Origin: Plantibacter flavus
Lineage (GTDB): Bacteria; Actinomycetota; Actinomycetes; Actinomycetales; Microbacteriaceae
Direction: 5' to 3'
Length of the DNA: 64,000 bases
Assembly (NCBI RefSeq): GCF_900177615.1
Contig: NZ_FXAP01000001.1
Span: 1,246,825-1,310,824, forward strand
The notes beneath the pieces were generated by a model, which searched no databases, was not told the DNA's origin, and saw only the letters and a program-made list of their open reading frames with translations. Both the position numbers and the translations under genes were made by a program. Below, piece after piece: positions 1 to 7,646 of this stretch (its first letter is position 1; each line of letters begins with the position of its first letter).

Positions 1-521
1 GGAAGTTCTGGGAGCCGTTCGCACCCGACCTCATCGGCCTCATCCAGCGCGAGTACACCCCGGGTACGAAGGACAACGTCTTCGACATCGACGGCGTGCT
101 CGCAGGGATCAGCATCTGCTTCGACATCGCCGACGACCAGCTCACCCGCGACGCGGTGGCGGGTGGTGCGCGGATCGTGTTCGCCCAGACCAACAACGCG
201 GACTTCGGGCAGACGGACGAGAACCAGCAACAGCTGGCGATCGCACGGCTCCGGGCGATCGAATCGGCTCGGTCCGTGGTGAACATCTCCACGGTGGGTA
301 CCAGCCAGATCATCGGGCCCGACGGCTCGACGATCGACAGCATCCCGGCCTTCCGCCCCGGATCGATGGTCTCCGAGGTGCCGCTGGCGGACACGGTCAC
401 GCCGTCGATGGCCTTCGGTCACCAGCTCGAGATGTTCATCGGTGGCATGGGACTCGCCTCGCTAGTCCTCGCCGGATTCGCCGCCAGGCCCCGGCGCGTC
501 TCGAACCGTCCCCGGACATGA
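1..521 (+). CDS. lnt: Apolipoprotein N-acyltransferase, C-terminal part (5' end outside window)
   Basis: C-terminal part of the membrane enzyme that adds the third acyl chain to the N-terminal cysteine of lipoproteins. The frame is open from base 3 and ends at TGA 519-521. The visible part is the carbon-nitrogen hydrolase domain: KFWEPFAPD resembles the Lnt loop with its essential lysine and PF, and the Cys at 117-119 in the context ISICFD is the expected catalytic nucleophile. A hydrophobic stretch close to the end (IGGMGLASLVLAGFAA) is the usual last membrane helix, followed by a short basic tail. The glutamate and most of the membrane domain lie outside the window. It converges with rbpA. 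Confidence 0.88.
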   Translation, partial: KFWEPFAPDLIGLIQREYTPGTKDNVFDIDGVLAGISICFDIADDQLTRDAVAGGARIVFAQTNNADFGQTDENQQQLAIARLRAIESARSVVNISTVGTSQIIGPDGSTIDSIPAFRPGSMVSEVPLADTVTPSMAFGHQLEMFIGGMGLASLVLAGFAARPRRVSNRPRT

Positions 522-555
522 CGATCGGCTGATCCGATACCGGATCAGCCGATCG
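522..555. terminator. Bidirectional hairpin between lnt and rbpA
   Basis: A perfect 15-bp inverted repeat (CGATCGGCTGATCCG, loop ATAC, complementary arm) starts directly after the lnt stop codon and ends 26 bp before the rbpA stop. Its position between convergent genes suggests it terminates both transcripts. There is no clear T-run, as is common for high-GC actinobacterial terminators. Confidence 0.75.
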
Positions 556-581
556 AGGGGAGGCCTGTCAAGCGCTCGGTG

Positions 582-944
582 TCACGCGCTCTTCTGCTGG
601 CCGCGACGGGCGCGGAGATACGAGAGCCGCTCTTCGAGCAGCTCCTCGAGCTCGTCACGCGAGCGACGCTCGAGCAGCATGTCCCAGTGACTGCGGGGGG
701 TCTTGACGTCGCCACGGTCGACGACGACGGGCTTCGAGTCGACGAGGAGGACGGCCTCAGCACCGCAATGCCGGCATTCCCACAACTCGGGGACTTCCGC
801 ATCGGCGGCGAAGGTCATGGTGGTCTCGCGCTCGCAACTCTGACACCGGTAGATGTGGTTGCTTCGCGCCGAGAATATGACGCCCTCTTCCGTTTGTAGA
901 CTCTGGGCGCCCAGGCGCATTCCGCGCAAACTGCGATCTGCCAT
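582..944 (-). CDS. rbpA: RNA polymerase-binding protein RbpA
   Basis: 120-residue actinobacterial transcription factor that binds RNA polymerase and the principal sigma factor and stabilises the open promoter complex. The N-terminus MADRSLRGMRLGAQS and the C-terminal sigma-interaction region (HWDMLLERRSRDELEELLEE) are diagnostic. Four cysteines (C34, C37, C57, C60) form two CxxC pairs, so the zinc-binding form is present, as in Streptomyces; the mycobacterial protein has lost it. The ATG at 944 is chosen because a GAGAGGAG ribosome site precedes it and the product then has family length. The gene stands alone, with its own sigma-R-type promoter (981-1006). Confidence 0.95.
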   Translation of the reverse strand: MADRSLRGMRLGAQSLQTEEGVIFSARSNHIYRCQSCERETTMTFAADAEVPELWECRHCGAEAVLLVDSKPVVVDRGDVKTPRSHWDMLLERRSRDELEELLEERLSYLRARRGQQKSA

Positions 945-980
945 TGTGTGGTCTCCTCTCGCTCGGCATCCACAGTTATA

Positions 981-1006
981 AACCCACAAGCTGGGTAAAC
1001 TGTTCC
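981..1006 (-). promoter_or_regulatory. Sigma-R/sigma-H-type ECF promoter of rbpA
   Basis: On the minus strand GGAAC (1002-1006) is followed after exactly 18 nt by GTT (981-983). This matches the disulfide-stress ECF consensus GGAA(T/C)-N18-20-GTT used by SigR in Streptomyces and SigH in mycobacteria and corynebacteria. It lies 37 bp upstream of the rbpA ATG, the right distance for a short leader. rbpA is a known SigR target in Streptomyces coelicolor. The promoter match is seen in the sequence; regulation is inferred. Confidence 0.72.
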
Positions 1007-1071
1007 GTTCACCCATCGGGCTCTCAGCTCCTGCCCAGCTGCGGAGACGCCGGGTGCGGGGAGCGGACCCG

Positions 1072-1851
1072 TCAGCGCGAGCGGACCAGCTCGAGCGCGA
1101 GATCACAACGGTCGGTGACGAGGCCGTCGACGCCGAGATCCAGCAGGCGTCGCATGTCGGCGGGTTCGTTAACCGTCCATACGTGCACCTCGACGCCGAG
1201 GCCGTGCATCTGTGCGAGGAGATGCTTCGTAACGACGGGTACGCCGCGGAACCGTTCGGGCACCTGGAGCGCCTGAACTCCCGCGAGTGACCGGCGGAGT
1301 GCTCCTTGGAGCCCGAGCGCGGCTGCGGGGAGGACGCGGAGCAGGATCCGGGCCGACGCGGATGAGGCTACGGAGTCGGCGCCGGCCTCCAGCCCCACGG
1401 CCCGCACGATCGCGGAACGTCTGCCCTCGTCGAAGGAGGTGACGAGCACCCGGTCGGCGGCACCGGCACCGACGATCGAGGCAGCCGCCGGCGCAGCCGC
1501 GGCCGCCGCCTTGATGTCGAGGTTGAAGCGTGCCCCGGGGAACTCGGCCAGCGCCTCCGACAGCGTCGGGATGCGATCGCCGCCGAGGTCGATCCGCTGG
1601 AGCTCCGCCAGCTCGAGATCCGCGATCGGTCTCGGATCGCCGGTGATGCGGCGCAGGGACGGGTCGTGGAAGAGGACGGCGTGTCCGTCGCGCGTGCAGT
1701 GCGCGTCGGTCTCGACGTACTCGGCGCCGGCAGTCAGGGCATGGCGGAAGGACGACAGCGTGTTCTCGGGAACCCCCGGCCCGGCCAGCCCTCGATGGGC
1801 GAGGACCCGAGGGCGGGCCGGACGGAAGTAGGGGAGGACCGCTGTCGTCAC
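1072..1851 (-). CDS. Glycerophosphodiester phosphodiesterase
   Basis: 259-residue GDPD-family TIM barrel that hydrolyses deacylated phospholipids to glycerol-3-phosphate and an alcohol. Visible motifs: AHRG near residue 20, PENT near 29, the metal ligands in VETDAHCTRDG, the catalytic histidine in LFHDPSL, and a C-terminal WTVNEPADM followed by GVDGLVTDRCD, all typical of bacterial GlpQ/UgpQ proteins. No signal peptide is seen, so the enzyme is probably cytoplasmic. It starts with GTG 7 bp after the SPFH gene and is the last gene of the nfeD-SPFH operon, a context that hints at membrane-lipid maintenance. Confidence 0.9.
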   Translation of the reverse strand: MTTAVLPYFRPARPRVLAHRGLAGPGVPENTLSSFRHALTAGAEYVETDAHCTRDGHAVLFHDPSLRRITGDPRPIADLELAELQRIDLGGDRIPTLSEALAEFPGARFNLDIKAAAAAAPAAASIVGAGAADRVLVTSFDEGRRSAIVRAVGLEAGADSVASSASARILLRVLPAAALGLQGALRRSLAGVQALQVPERFRGVPVVTKHLLAQMHGLGVEVHVWTVNEPADMRRLLDLGVDGLVTDRCDLALELVRSR

Positions 1852-1858
1852 CGCGTGC

Positions 1859-2878
1859 TCAGCCCTCGGGCTGGACGGGGGTCGTCGGCGCCGGTGGCGT
1901 CTGGGGTGACGAGGCAGGCGCTGTGGTGAATGAGGGCGCCTGCGCAGCTGCGGCCGCCGCCCGTGCCGTGGCGGCAGGGTCGCGGGTGTTCCCCGGCCCG
2001 AAGGCGGAGCCGATGCCCTTGAGCGCCTCGGTCAGTTCGCTCGGGATGACCCAGAGCTTGTTCGCCTGGCCTTCCGCGAGCTTCGGGAGCATCTGCAGGT
2101 ACTGGTAGCCCAGGAGCTTCTCGTCGGGGTCGCCGTCGTGGATGGCCTTGAACACCGTCTGGATGGCTGACGCCTCACCCTGAGCACGGAGCACGGCTGC
2201 CTGGGCATCACCCTCGGCGCGGAGGATCTCCGCCTGCCGCGCACCCTCGGCCGTCAGGATGGCCGACTGCTTGGTTCCCTCAGCGGTGAGGATGAGGGCT
2301 CGACGGTCGCGCTCGGCGCGCATCTGCTTCTCCATGGAGTCCTGGATGGAGAGCGGCGGGTCGATCGCCTTGAGCTCGACGCGTCCGACGCGGATGCCCC
2401 ACTTGCCGGTCGCCTCGTCGAGCACGATGCGGAGCTTGCTGTTGATCTCGTCGCGGCTCGTCAGCGCCTCCTCGAGGTTCAGCCCACCGACGACGTTTCG
2501 GAGCGTCGTCGTGGTCAGCTGCTCGACGGCACCCAGGTAGTTCGCGATCTCATAGGTCGCGGCGCGGGCGTCGGTCACCTGGAAGTAGACGACCGTGTCG
2601 ATCGAGACGACGAGGTTGTCCTCGGTGATCACCGGCTGCGGCGGGAAGGAGACGACGGTCTCGCGCAGATCGATGAGCGGCCGCAACCGGTCGATGAAGG
2701 GGATGAGCAGGTTCAGACCCGGCAGGAGGGTCTTGTGGTACTTACCGAGCCGCTCGACCACGCCGGCGCTCGCCTGCGGGATGATGCGGATGGATCGGAA
2801 CAGCACCACCAGCACGAAGATGACGACGATGGCCGCGATCACCCAGCCGATGATCGCTCCTGATGAGATGTCGTTCAC
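1859..2878 (-). CDS. SPFH/band 7 (stomatin-like, QmcA-type) membrane protein
   Basis: 339-residue membrane-anchored scaffold protein of the stomatin/prohibitin superfamily. An N-terminal hydrophobic helix (about residues 7-27, IIGWVIAAIVVIFVLVVLF) is followed by the band 7 domain (VPER-like SAGVVERLGKY, LRETVVSFPPQPV, a variable IDTVVYFQV core) and then a coiled-coil arm built of about four 11-residue repeats of the form ILTAEG-x5. The tail is Ala/Pro/Thr-rich and probably disordered. The GTG at 2878 is chosen because GAAGGAG lies 5 nt upstream and it follows the nfeD stop by 2 bp. The pairing with nfeD is the classic stomatin/NfeD operon. Such proteins organise membrane microdomains or modulate membrane proteases; the partner here is unknown. 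Confidence 0.9.
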   Translation of the reverse strand: MNDISSGAIIGWVIAAIVVIFVLVVLFRSIRIIPQASAGVVERLGKYHKTLLPGLNLLIPFIDRLRPLIDLRETVVSFPPQPVITEDNLVVSIDTVVYFQVTDARAATYEIANYLGAVEQLTTTTLRNVVGGLNLEEALTSRDEINSKLRIVLDEATGKWGIRVGRVELKAIDPPLSIQDSMEKQMRAERDRRALILTAEGTKQSAILTAEGARQAEILRAEGDAQAAVLRAQGEASAIQTVFKAIHDGDPDEKLLGYQYLQMLPKLAEGQANKLWVIPSELTEALKGIGSAFGPGNTRDPAATARAAAAAAQAPSFTTAPASSPQTPPAPTTPVQPEG

Positions 2879-2880
2879 GA

Positions 2881-3372
2881 CTACTCCTTCTGCTCGCCCA
2901 GCGGCGCCGGGTGGGTTGGGACGGGGACGACGACGGCGGTGGCACCGTCGACGACGGACAGGACGATGCGCGTGCCGGGCTCGAGGGACGACGCGGGGGA
3001 GTCGTGCGGGGTCCTGGCGGTCCAGACCTCGCCGTTGCCGAGCTTCACCTGGCCACCGTGCGGGGTCACCGTCGAGAGCACGAGCCCCGGCATGCCGAGG
3101 AGCGCGTCGACGTTGCTCTTCGCCGGGTCTGCGCCGCGTTGCAGCGCTCGGAGCAGCGGCGGCCTGACGGCCAACAGGAGCAGGAGGGCGGCAGCGGCTG
3201 CGATGAGCAGCTGGAGCCACCACGGAGCGCCCAGGAGGCCGGAGAGCAGCCCGACGGTACCGCCGAGCGCGAGCATGAGGAAGGTGAACTCGAGCGACAG
3301 GATCTCGATGATGACGAACACGAGGATCAGGACCAACCAGGCGATCCAGGCGTACTCGGTGATGACGTCCAT
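2881..3372 (-). CDS. NfeD family membrane protein
   Basis: 163-residue short NfeD protein without the ClpP-like protease domain. The first half holds transmembrane segments (about residues 7-30 and 33-70, rich in Leu, Ile and Ala, including WWLQLLIAAAAALLLLLAV), followed by a C-terminal soluble OB-fold domain (LLGMPGLVLSTVTPHGGQVKLGNGEVWTA split over residues 90-120) of the NfeD type. Start ATG 3372 has GGAGGA nearby. It is followed after 2 bp by the SPFH gene, its usual partner. The two families are thought to act together at the membrane; no substrate can be named. Confidence 0.88.
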   Translation of the reverse strand: MDVITEYAWIAWLVLILVFVIIEILSLEFTFLMLALGGTVGLLSGLLGAPWWLQLLIAAAAALLLLLAVRPPLLRALQRGADPAKSNVDALLGMPGLVLSTVTPHGGQVKLGNGEVWTARTPHDSPASSLEPGTRIVLSVVDGATAVVVPVPTHPAPLGEQKE

Positions 3373-3566
3373 GGTGCGGATTCCTCCCGGATCGGCTCTC
3401 GCGTCTGCCGCCTCGCAGTCCGGGGGAGCGCGAGACGGTGCGCCGGTCGGGTTCAACGCTATCAGCTGGGCGGACCGCCGAACCGGATCCGTCTGCCGGT
3501 TGTTGGTAAGGTCGTTGGCTGGAACCAGCCGCCGATGAGCGGCCCCAGATCTGAAGGAGCCCTCAC

Positions 3567-4331
3567 GTGACGAACCCCCTGGCCGCCGGATCACTCTCCG
3601 GGAAGAACGTCCTCGTGACGGGCTCGTCCCGCGGCATCGGTGCCGACACCATCCGGTACTTCGCCGGTGCCGGCGCCAACGTCGTGATCAACTACCGGAA
3701 CAAGGAGGCTCGCGCCGTCAAGCTCGCCGACGAGGTGCGAGCCCTCGGCGTGCAGGCCCTGGTGGTCGGAGCCGACCTCACCGACCCCACCTCGGTCGCC
3801 GCCATGTTCGCGACGACGAAGGCCGAACTCGGCGACCTCGACGTCCTGGTGCTGAACGCCTCCGGAGGGATGGAGAGCGGCATGGCCGAGGACTACGCCA
3901 TGCAGCTCAACCGCGACGCGCAGGTGAGCGTCGTCGAACACGCCCTCCCGCTGCTCCGCCCCGGCTCGCGGATCGTGTTCGTCACGAGCCACCAGGCGCA
4001 CTTCATCCGGACCACGCCGACGATGCCCGAGTACGTGCCGGTCGCGACCTCCAAGCGCGCGGGCGAGGATGCGCTCCGCGCCAAGCAGGACGAGTTCGAC
4101 GCCGCCGGTGTCGAGTTCGTGGTCGTCTCGGGCGACATGATCGAGGGGACCATCACCGCGACCCTCCTCGAACGCGCCAACCCCGGTGCGATCAGCTCCC
4201 GCAAGGAGTCCGCCGGCCGCCTCTACAACGTCGGTGAGTTCGCGGCCGAGGTCGCCTCGGCCGCCGTGGACCCGATCCCCGAGGACCACACCCGCTACGT
4301 GGGGGACACGAGCGACTTCATCGCCGAGTAG
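3567..4331 (+). CDS. SDR family oxidoreductase
   Basis: 254-residue short-chain dehydrogenase/reductase with a Rossmann fold. The cofactor site VTGSSRGIGAD lies near residues 17-27, and NASGG replaces the usual NNAG. A basic residue after the second strand (YRNKEARAVK) suggests NADP(H). The active-site region is unusual: VTSHQAHF supplies the serine, but the tyrosine and lysine occur as YVPVATSK, six residues apart instead of the standard YxxxK, so the assignment of catalytic residues is uncertain. The GTG start at 3567 follows GAAGGAG. It is divergent from nfeD and convergent with the HdeD gene. Substrate unknown. Confidence 0.85.
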   Translation: MTNPLAAGSLSGKNVLVTGSSRGIGADTIRYFAGAGANVVINYRNKEARAVKLADEVRALGVQALVVGADLTDPTSVAAMFATTKAELGDLDVLVLNASGGMESGMAEDYAMQLNRDAQVSVVEHALPLLRPGSRIVFVTSHQAHFIRTTPTMPEYVPVATSKRAGEDALRAKQDEFDAAGVEFVVVSGDMIEGTITATLLERANPGAISSRKESAGRLYNVGEFAAEVASAAVDPIPEDHTRYVGDTSDFIAE

Positions 4332-4345
4332 TCCACGATCCTGAC

Positions 4346-4387
4346 ACGACGAACGCCCGGCCCCTGGAGGGACCGGGCGTTCGTCGT
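4346..4387. terminator. Bidirectional terminator hairpin between SDR and HdeD genes
   Basis: A perfect 15-bp inverted repeat (ACGACGAACGCCCGG and its complement) with a 12-nt loop fills the gap between two convergent stop codons. Confidence 0.85.
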
Positions 4388-4401
4388 CCTGCCACCAGGG
4401 G

Positions 4402-4995
4402 TCAGCCGGCGAGACCGGCCCGCTTCGCCTGCTTGCCGAAGGTGATCGCCTGGATGATCTCGACGACGCCGGCCGCGATGAGGAAGAACGCGGTGACGAG
4501 CAGGAGGGTCACGGCGGCGAGCAGCGGGTTCGCGAGGACGAACACGCCGGCGACGACGCTGATGACGCCGTAGAGGATCGTGATCCACCGCGACACGTCC
4601 GGCGCCGAGTCGAACAGCGAGGCCACGCCCTCGATGATCCAGGAGACACCGATCACGAAGACGAGTGCGCCGATGCCGAGCAGCGGATCGATGAAGATGT
4701 AGACGCCGGCGGCGAGCAGCAGCACACCGAACACGATCGTGAGGACCCGCCAGAGTCCGCCGTGCTCACGGGCGACGACGCCACGCGTGATACGGGCGAT
4801 CCCGGCGACCAGGAAGTAGACGGCGAAGATCCACGCGACGGCGACCAGCGAGGCCTTCGGCGCGACCAGCAGGAAGACACCCAAGAGGATCGTGAGGATC
4901 CCACCGACCGCGAAGGCCCATCGGACACCGGAGATCTGGCTCGCGGTCAGCTTGGCGGAGTTCAGCGTGTAAGTGGTGGTGGAAGGTTCGGACAT
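4402..4995 (-). CDS. HdeD family (DUF308) membrane protein
   Basis: 197-residue integral membrane protein with about six transmembrane helices arranged as three similar hairpins. Each repeat has the hallmark pattern G-x2-x-hydrophobic-G-x6-P (GGILTILLGVFLLVAPKAS, FGVLLLAAGVYIFIDP, GVISVVAGVFVLANPLLA), which is typical of DUF308/HdeD proteins. In Escherichia coli HdeD helps resistance to acid at high cell density; the function in actinobacteria is not established. The ATG at 4995 is chosen for the AGGAG six bases upstream and because it gives family length. The gene stands alone. Confidence 0.88.
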   Translation of the reverse strand: MSEPSTTTYTLNSAKLTASQISGVRWAFAVGGILTILLGVFLLVAPKASLVAVAWIFAVYFLVAGIARITRGVVAREHGGLWRVLTIVFGVLLLAAGVYIFIDPLLGIGALVFVIGVSWIIEGVASLFDSAPDVSRWITILYGVISVVAGVFVLANPLLAAVTLLLVTAFFLIAAGVVEIIQAITFGKQAKRAGLAG

Positions 4996-5054
4996 GGTCG
5001 GCTCCTGACGGTGGACAGTGCGGCGCTCCCGAGCAGACCGGGTGCGTTCCACCA

Positions 5055-5071
5055 GTGTGACGCATTCACAC
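5055..5071. promoter_or_regulatory. Inverted repeat upstream of the HdeD gene (candidate operator)
   Basis: GTGTGA and TCACAC flank a 5-nt centre in the divergent region between the HdeD-like gene and the UvrA-like gene, 60 bp upstream of the HdeD start. It resembles a CRP/GlxR half-site pair (TGTGA...TCACA), but the centre is 5 rather than 6 nt, so the protein that would bind is uncertain. Confidence 0.35.
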
Positions 5072-5149
5072 AGGTGTTTCACAGCATGACCCTCCATGTC
5101 GCGCGGGCCCGGTGCCGATCGGGGCGAGACGCCAGCCGATGACGACGGA

Positions 5150-5155
5150 TACGCT
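5150..5155 (+). promoter_or_regulatory. Candidate -10 element for a leaderless UvrA-like transcript
   Basis: TACGCT is followed after 7 nt by ATG 5163, with no Shine-Dalgarno sequence before that codon. This spacing is expected when transcription begins at the start codon. No good -35 hexamer is seen. Confidence 0.35.
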
Positions 5156-5162
5156 GATCGCC

Positions 5163-7535
5163 ATGACCGAGACGCCGATGCACACCAGGGCCGCCGACAG
5201 CCACGACGTCATCCGGGTCAGGGGTGCCCGCGAGCACAATCTGCGCGACGTCGACGTCGACCTCCCGAAGCGCCGCCTCACCGTGTTCACGGGCGTGTCC
5301 GGCTCGGGGAAGAGCTCCCTCGTCTTCGGGACGATCGCCGCCGAGTCGCAGCGGATGATCAACGAGACCTACAGCGCGTTCGTCCAGGGCTTCATGCCGT
5401 CGCAGGCGCGGCCCGACGTCGACGTGCTCGAGGGACTCACCACGGCGATCATCGTCGACCAGGAGCGGATGGGCGCCAACTCACGTTCGACGGTGGGCAC
5501 GGCGACCGACGCGAACACGATGCTGCGCATCCTCTTCAGTCGGATCGGAGATCCGTCCATCGGGTCTCCGCAGGCCTTCTCCTTCAACGTCGCCTCGATC
5601 AGCGGCGCCGGAGCGGTGACCATCGAGCGCGGGGGACAGAGCACGAGGGAGCGGCGGAGCTTCTCGATCACCGGCGGCATGTGCCCGCGGTGCGAGGGGA
5701 TGGGGACCGTGAACGACATCGACCGTTCCCAGCTCTACGACGCCACGAAGTCGCTCAACCAGGGCGCGCTCACGATCCCCGGCTACACACCCGACGGCTG
5801 GGGCGTGCGGATCTTCACCGGATCCGGATTCCTCGACGCGGACAAGCCCATCCAGGACTTCACGGAGCGGGAGCTCCACGACTTCCTCCACAAGGAGCCG
5901 GTGAAGGTCAAGGTCGGCGACATCAACATGACCTACGAGGGCCTCATCCCGAAGGTGCAGAAGTCGTTCCTCTCGAAGGATCGTGAGGCGATGCAGCCGC
6001 ACATCCGCGCATTCGTCGACCGCGCCGTCACCTTCACCACGTGTCCGGCGTGTGAGGGGACCCGCCTGAGCGAGGGCGCACGGAGTTCGCGTATCGCCGG
6101 TCGGAACATCGCCGAACTGTGCGCGATGCAGATCAGCGACCTCGCGGCGTGGACCCGGGCGCTCGACGAACCGTCGGTGCGCCCACTCCTGACCGTCCTC
6201 CAGGAGACGCTGGACTCCTTCGTTGCCATCGGGCTGGGATACCTGTCGCTCGACCGCACGACGGGCACCCTCTCGGGTGGGGAGGCGCAGCGGACGAAGA
6301 TGATCCGCCATCTGGGGTCGTCGCTCACCGACGTGACCTACGTGTTCGACGAGCCGACCGTCGGACTGCACCCGCATGACATCCAGCGGATGAACGAACT
6401 GCTCCTGCGGCTCCGCGACAAGGGGAACACCGTCCTCGTCGTGGAACACAAGCCGGAGACGATCACGATCGCCGACCACGTGGTCGACCTCGGCCCAGGT
6501 GCCGGGACCGGCGGGGGACAGGTGACGTTCCAGGGGAGTGTGGACGGCCTCCGAGCGAGCGACACGCTCACCGGACGCCACTTCGACGACCGCGCCGCGC
6601 TCAAGCCGGCGCTGCGTCGACCGACCGGTGTCATCGAGATCCGCGGCGCCGACCGGCACAACCTGCAGGGCGTCGACGTCGACGTGCCGCTCGGCGTCCT
6701 CGTGGTCGTCACGGGGGTCGCCGGCTCGGGCAAGAGCTCGCTCATCCACGGCTCGGTCGCCGGGCATCCCGGCGTGGTGACGGTCGACCAGAGTCCGATC
6801 CGCGGCTCGCGTCGCAGTAACCCGGCGACGTACACGGGTCTGCTCGAGCCCATCCGCAAGGCGTTCGCGAAGGCCAACGGGGTCAAGCCGGCGCTGTTCA
6901 GCTCGAACTCGGCGGGAGCCTGCCCGAACTGCAACGGCGCCGGGGTCGTCTTCACCGATCTCGGCGTCATGGCGAGCGTCTCGACCGTCTGCGAGGTGTG
7001 CGAGGGCCGCCGGTTCGATGCTTCCGTTCTGGAATATCAGTTGGGGGAGCGGGACATCAGCGAGGTGCTCGCGATGTCGGTGACGGAGGCCGAGGCCTTT
7101 TTCGCCGACGGGCCGGCCCGGACGCCCGCAGCGCACGTCATCCTGACGCGACTCACCGACGTCGGGCTCGGCTATATCAGCCTCGGACAGCCGTTGACGA
7201 CCCTGTCCGGAGGCGAACGACAGCGACTCAAACTGGCGACACAGATGGCCGATTCGGGCGAGGTCTACATCCTGGACGAGCCAACGACGGGCCTGCACCT
7301 CGCCGACGTGGAGAATCTGCTCGGGCTCCTGGACCGGTTGGTGGACTCCGGCAAGTCGGTCATCGTCATCGAGCATCATCAGGCGGTCATGGCGCATGCG
7401 GACTGGATCGTCGACCTCGGACCCGGCGCAGGTCATGACGGCGGACGCCTGGTGTTCACCGGGACGCCCGCAGCGCTCGTCGCCGATCGCTCGACGCTGA
7501 CCGGAGAACATCTCGCTCGGTACATCGGCTCCTGA
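5163..7535 (+). CDS. UvrA-like ABC ATPase (UvrA2 type, no UvrB-binding domain)
   Basis: 790-residue duplicated ABC ATPase of the UvrA family. Walker A motifs GVSGSGKSS and GVAGSGKSS, signature motifs LSGGEAQR and LSGGERQR, and Walker B regions VFDEPTVGLH and ILDEPTTGLH are all present. Two zinc modules are seen: CPRCEGMG with CPACEGTR, and CPNCNGAG with CEVCEGRR. After NSRSTVGT the sequence runs almost directly to FSFNV and the first zinc module. The roughly 120-residue UvrB-binding domain of housekeeping UvrA is missing, as in UvrA2 and the DrrC-type proteins linked to drug or DNA-adduct tolerance. ATG 5163 is preferred (-10-like TACGCT 7 nt upstream); ATG 5139 is an alternative. Neither has a clear ribosome site. 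Confidence 0.9.
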   Translation: MTETPMHTRAADSHDVIRVRGAREHNLRDVDVDLPKRRLTVFTGVSGSGKSSLVFGTIAAESQRMINETYSAFVQGFMPSQARPDVDVLEGLTTAIIVDQERMGANSRSTVGTATDANTMLRILFSRIGDPSIGSPQAFSFNVASISGAGAVTIERGGQSTRERRSFSITGGMCPRCEGMGTVNDIDRSQLYDATKSLNQGALTIPGYTPDGWGVRIFTGSGFLDADKPIQDFTERELHDFLHKEPVKVKVGDINMTYEGLIPKVQKSFLSKDREAMQPHIRAFVDRAVTFTTCPACEGTRLSEGARSSRIAGRNIAELCAMQISDLAAWTRALDEPSVRPLLTVLQETLDSFVAIGLGYLSLDRTTGTLSGGEAQRTKMIRHLGSSLTDVTYVFDEPTVGLHPHDIQRMNELLLRLRDKGNTVLVVEHKPETITIADHVVDLGPGAGTGGGQVTFQGSVDGLRASDTLTGRHFDDRAALKPALRRPTGVIEIRGADRHNLQGVDVDVPLGVLVVVTGVAGSGKSSLIHGSVAGHPGVVTVDQSPIRGSRRSNPATYTGLLEPIRKAFAKANGVKPALFSSNSAGACPNCNGAGVVFTDLGVMASVSTVCEVCEGRRFDASVLEYQLGERDISEVLAMSVTEAEAFFADGPARTPAAHVILTRLTDVGLGYISLGQPLTTLSGGERQRLKLATQMADSGEVYILDEPTTGLHLADVENLLGLLDRLVDSGKSVIVIEHHQAVMAHADWIVDLGPGAGHDGGRLVFTGTPAALVADRSTLTGEHLARYIGS

Positions 7536-7646
7536 CGCGCCCCGGTCGTCGTCGCGAACCTCAGGTAGCCGATGCAGGCCGACGTGACCCGATCCGACCC
7601 CGCTCGCGGCGGGCTGGAAAGAGCTGATAATGCACATTATGTCAAC

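Noticed and set aside
2879-3223. N-terminal extension of the SPFH protein into nfeD
   Set aside because: The extension is Arg/Pro-rich shadow sequence of nfeD; GTG 2878 has a strong ribosome site and the usual hydrophobic start.
5055-5071. Firm CRP/GlxR site upstream of the HdeD gene
   Set aside because: The half-sites match but the centre is 5 nt instead of 6, so I list it only as a candidate operator.
5481-7637. Long minus-strand frame opposite the UvrA-like gene
   Set aside because: Antisense shadow of a gene with intact Walker and signature motifs.
7626-7639. AT-rich palindrome ATAATG-CA-CATTAT before the response regulator stop
   Set aside because: It lies downstream of both convergent genes, has no start codon nearby that it could regulate, and is too short and weak for a terminator.
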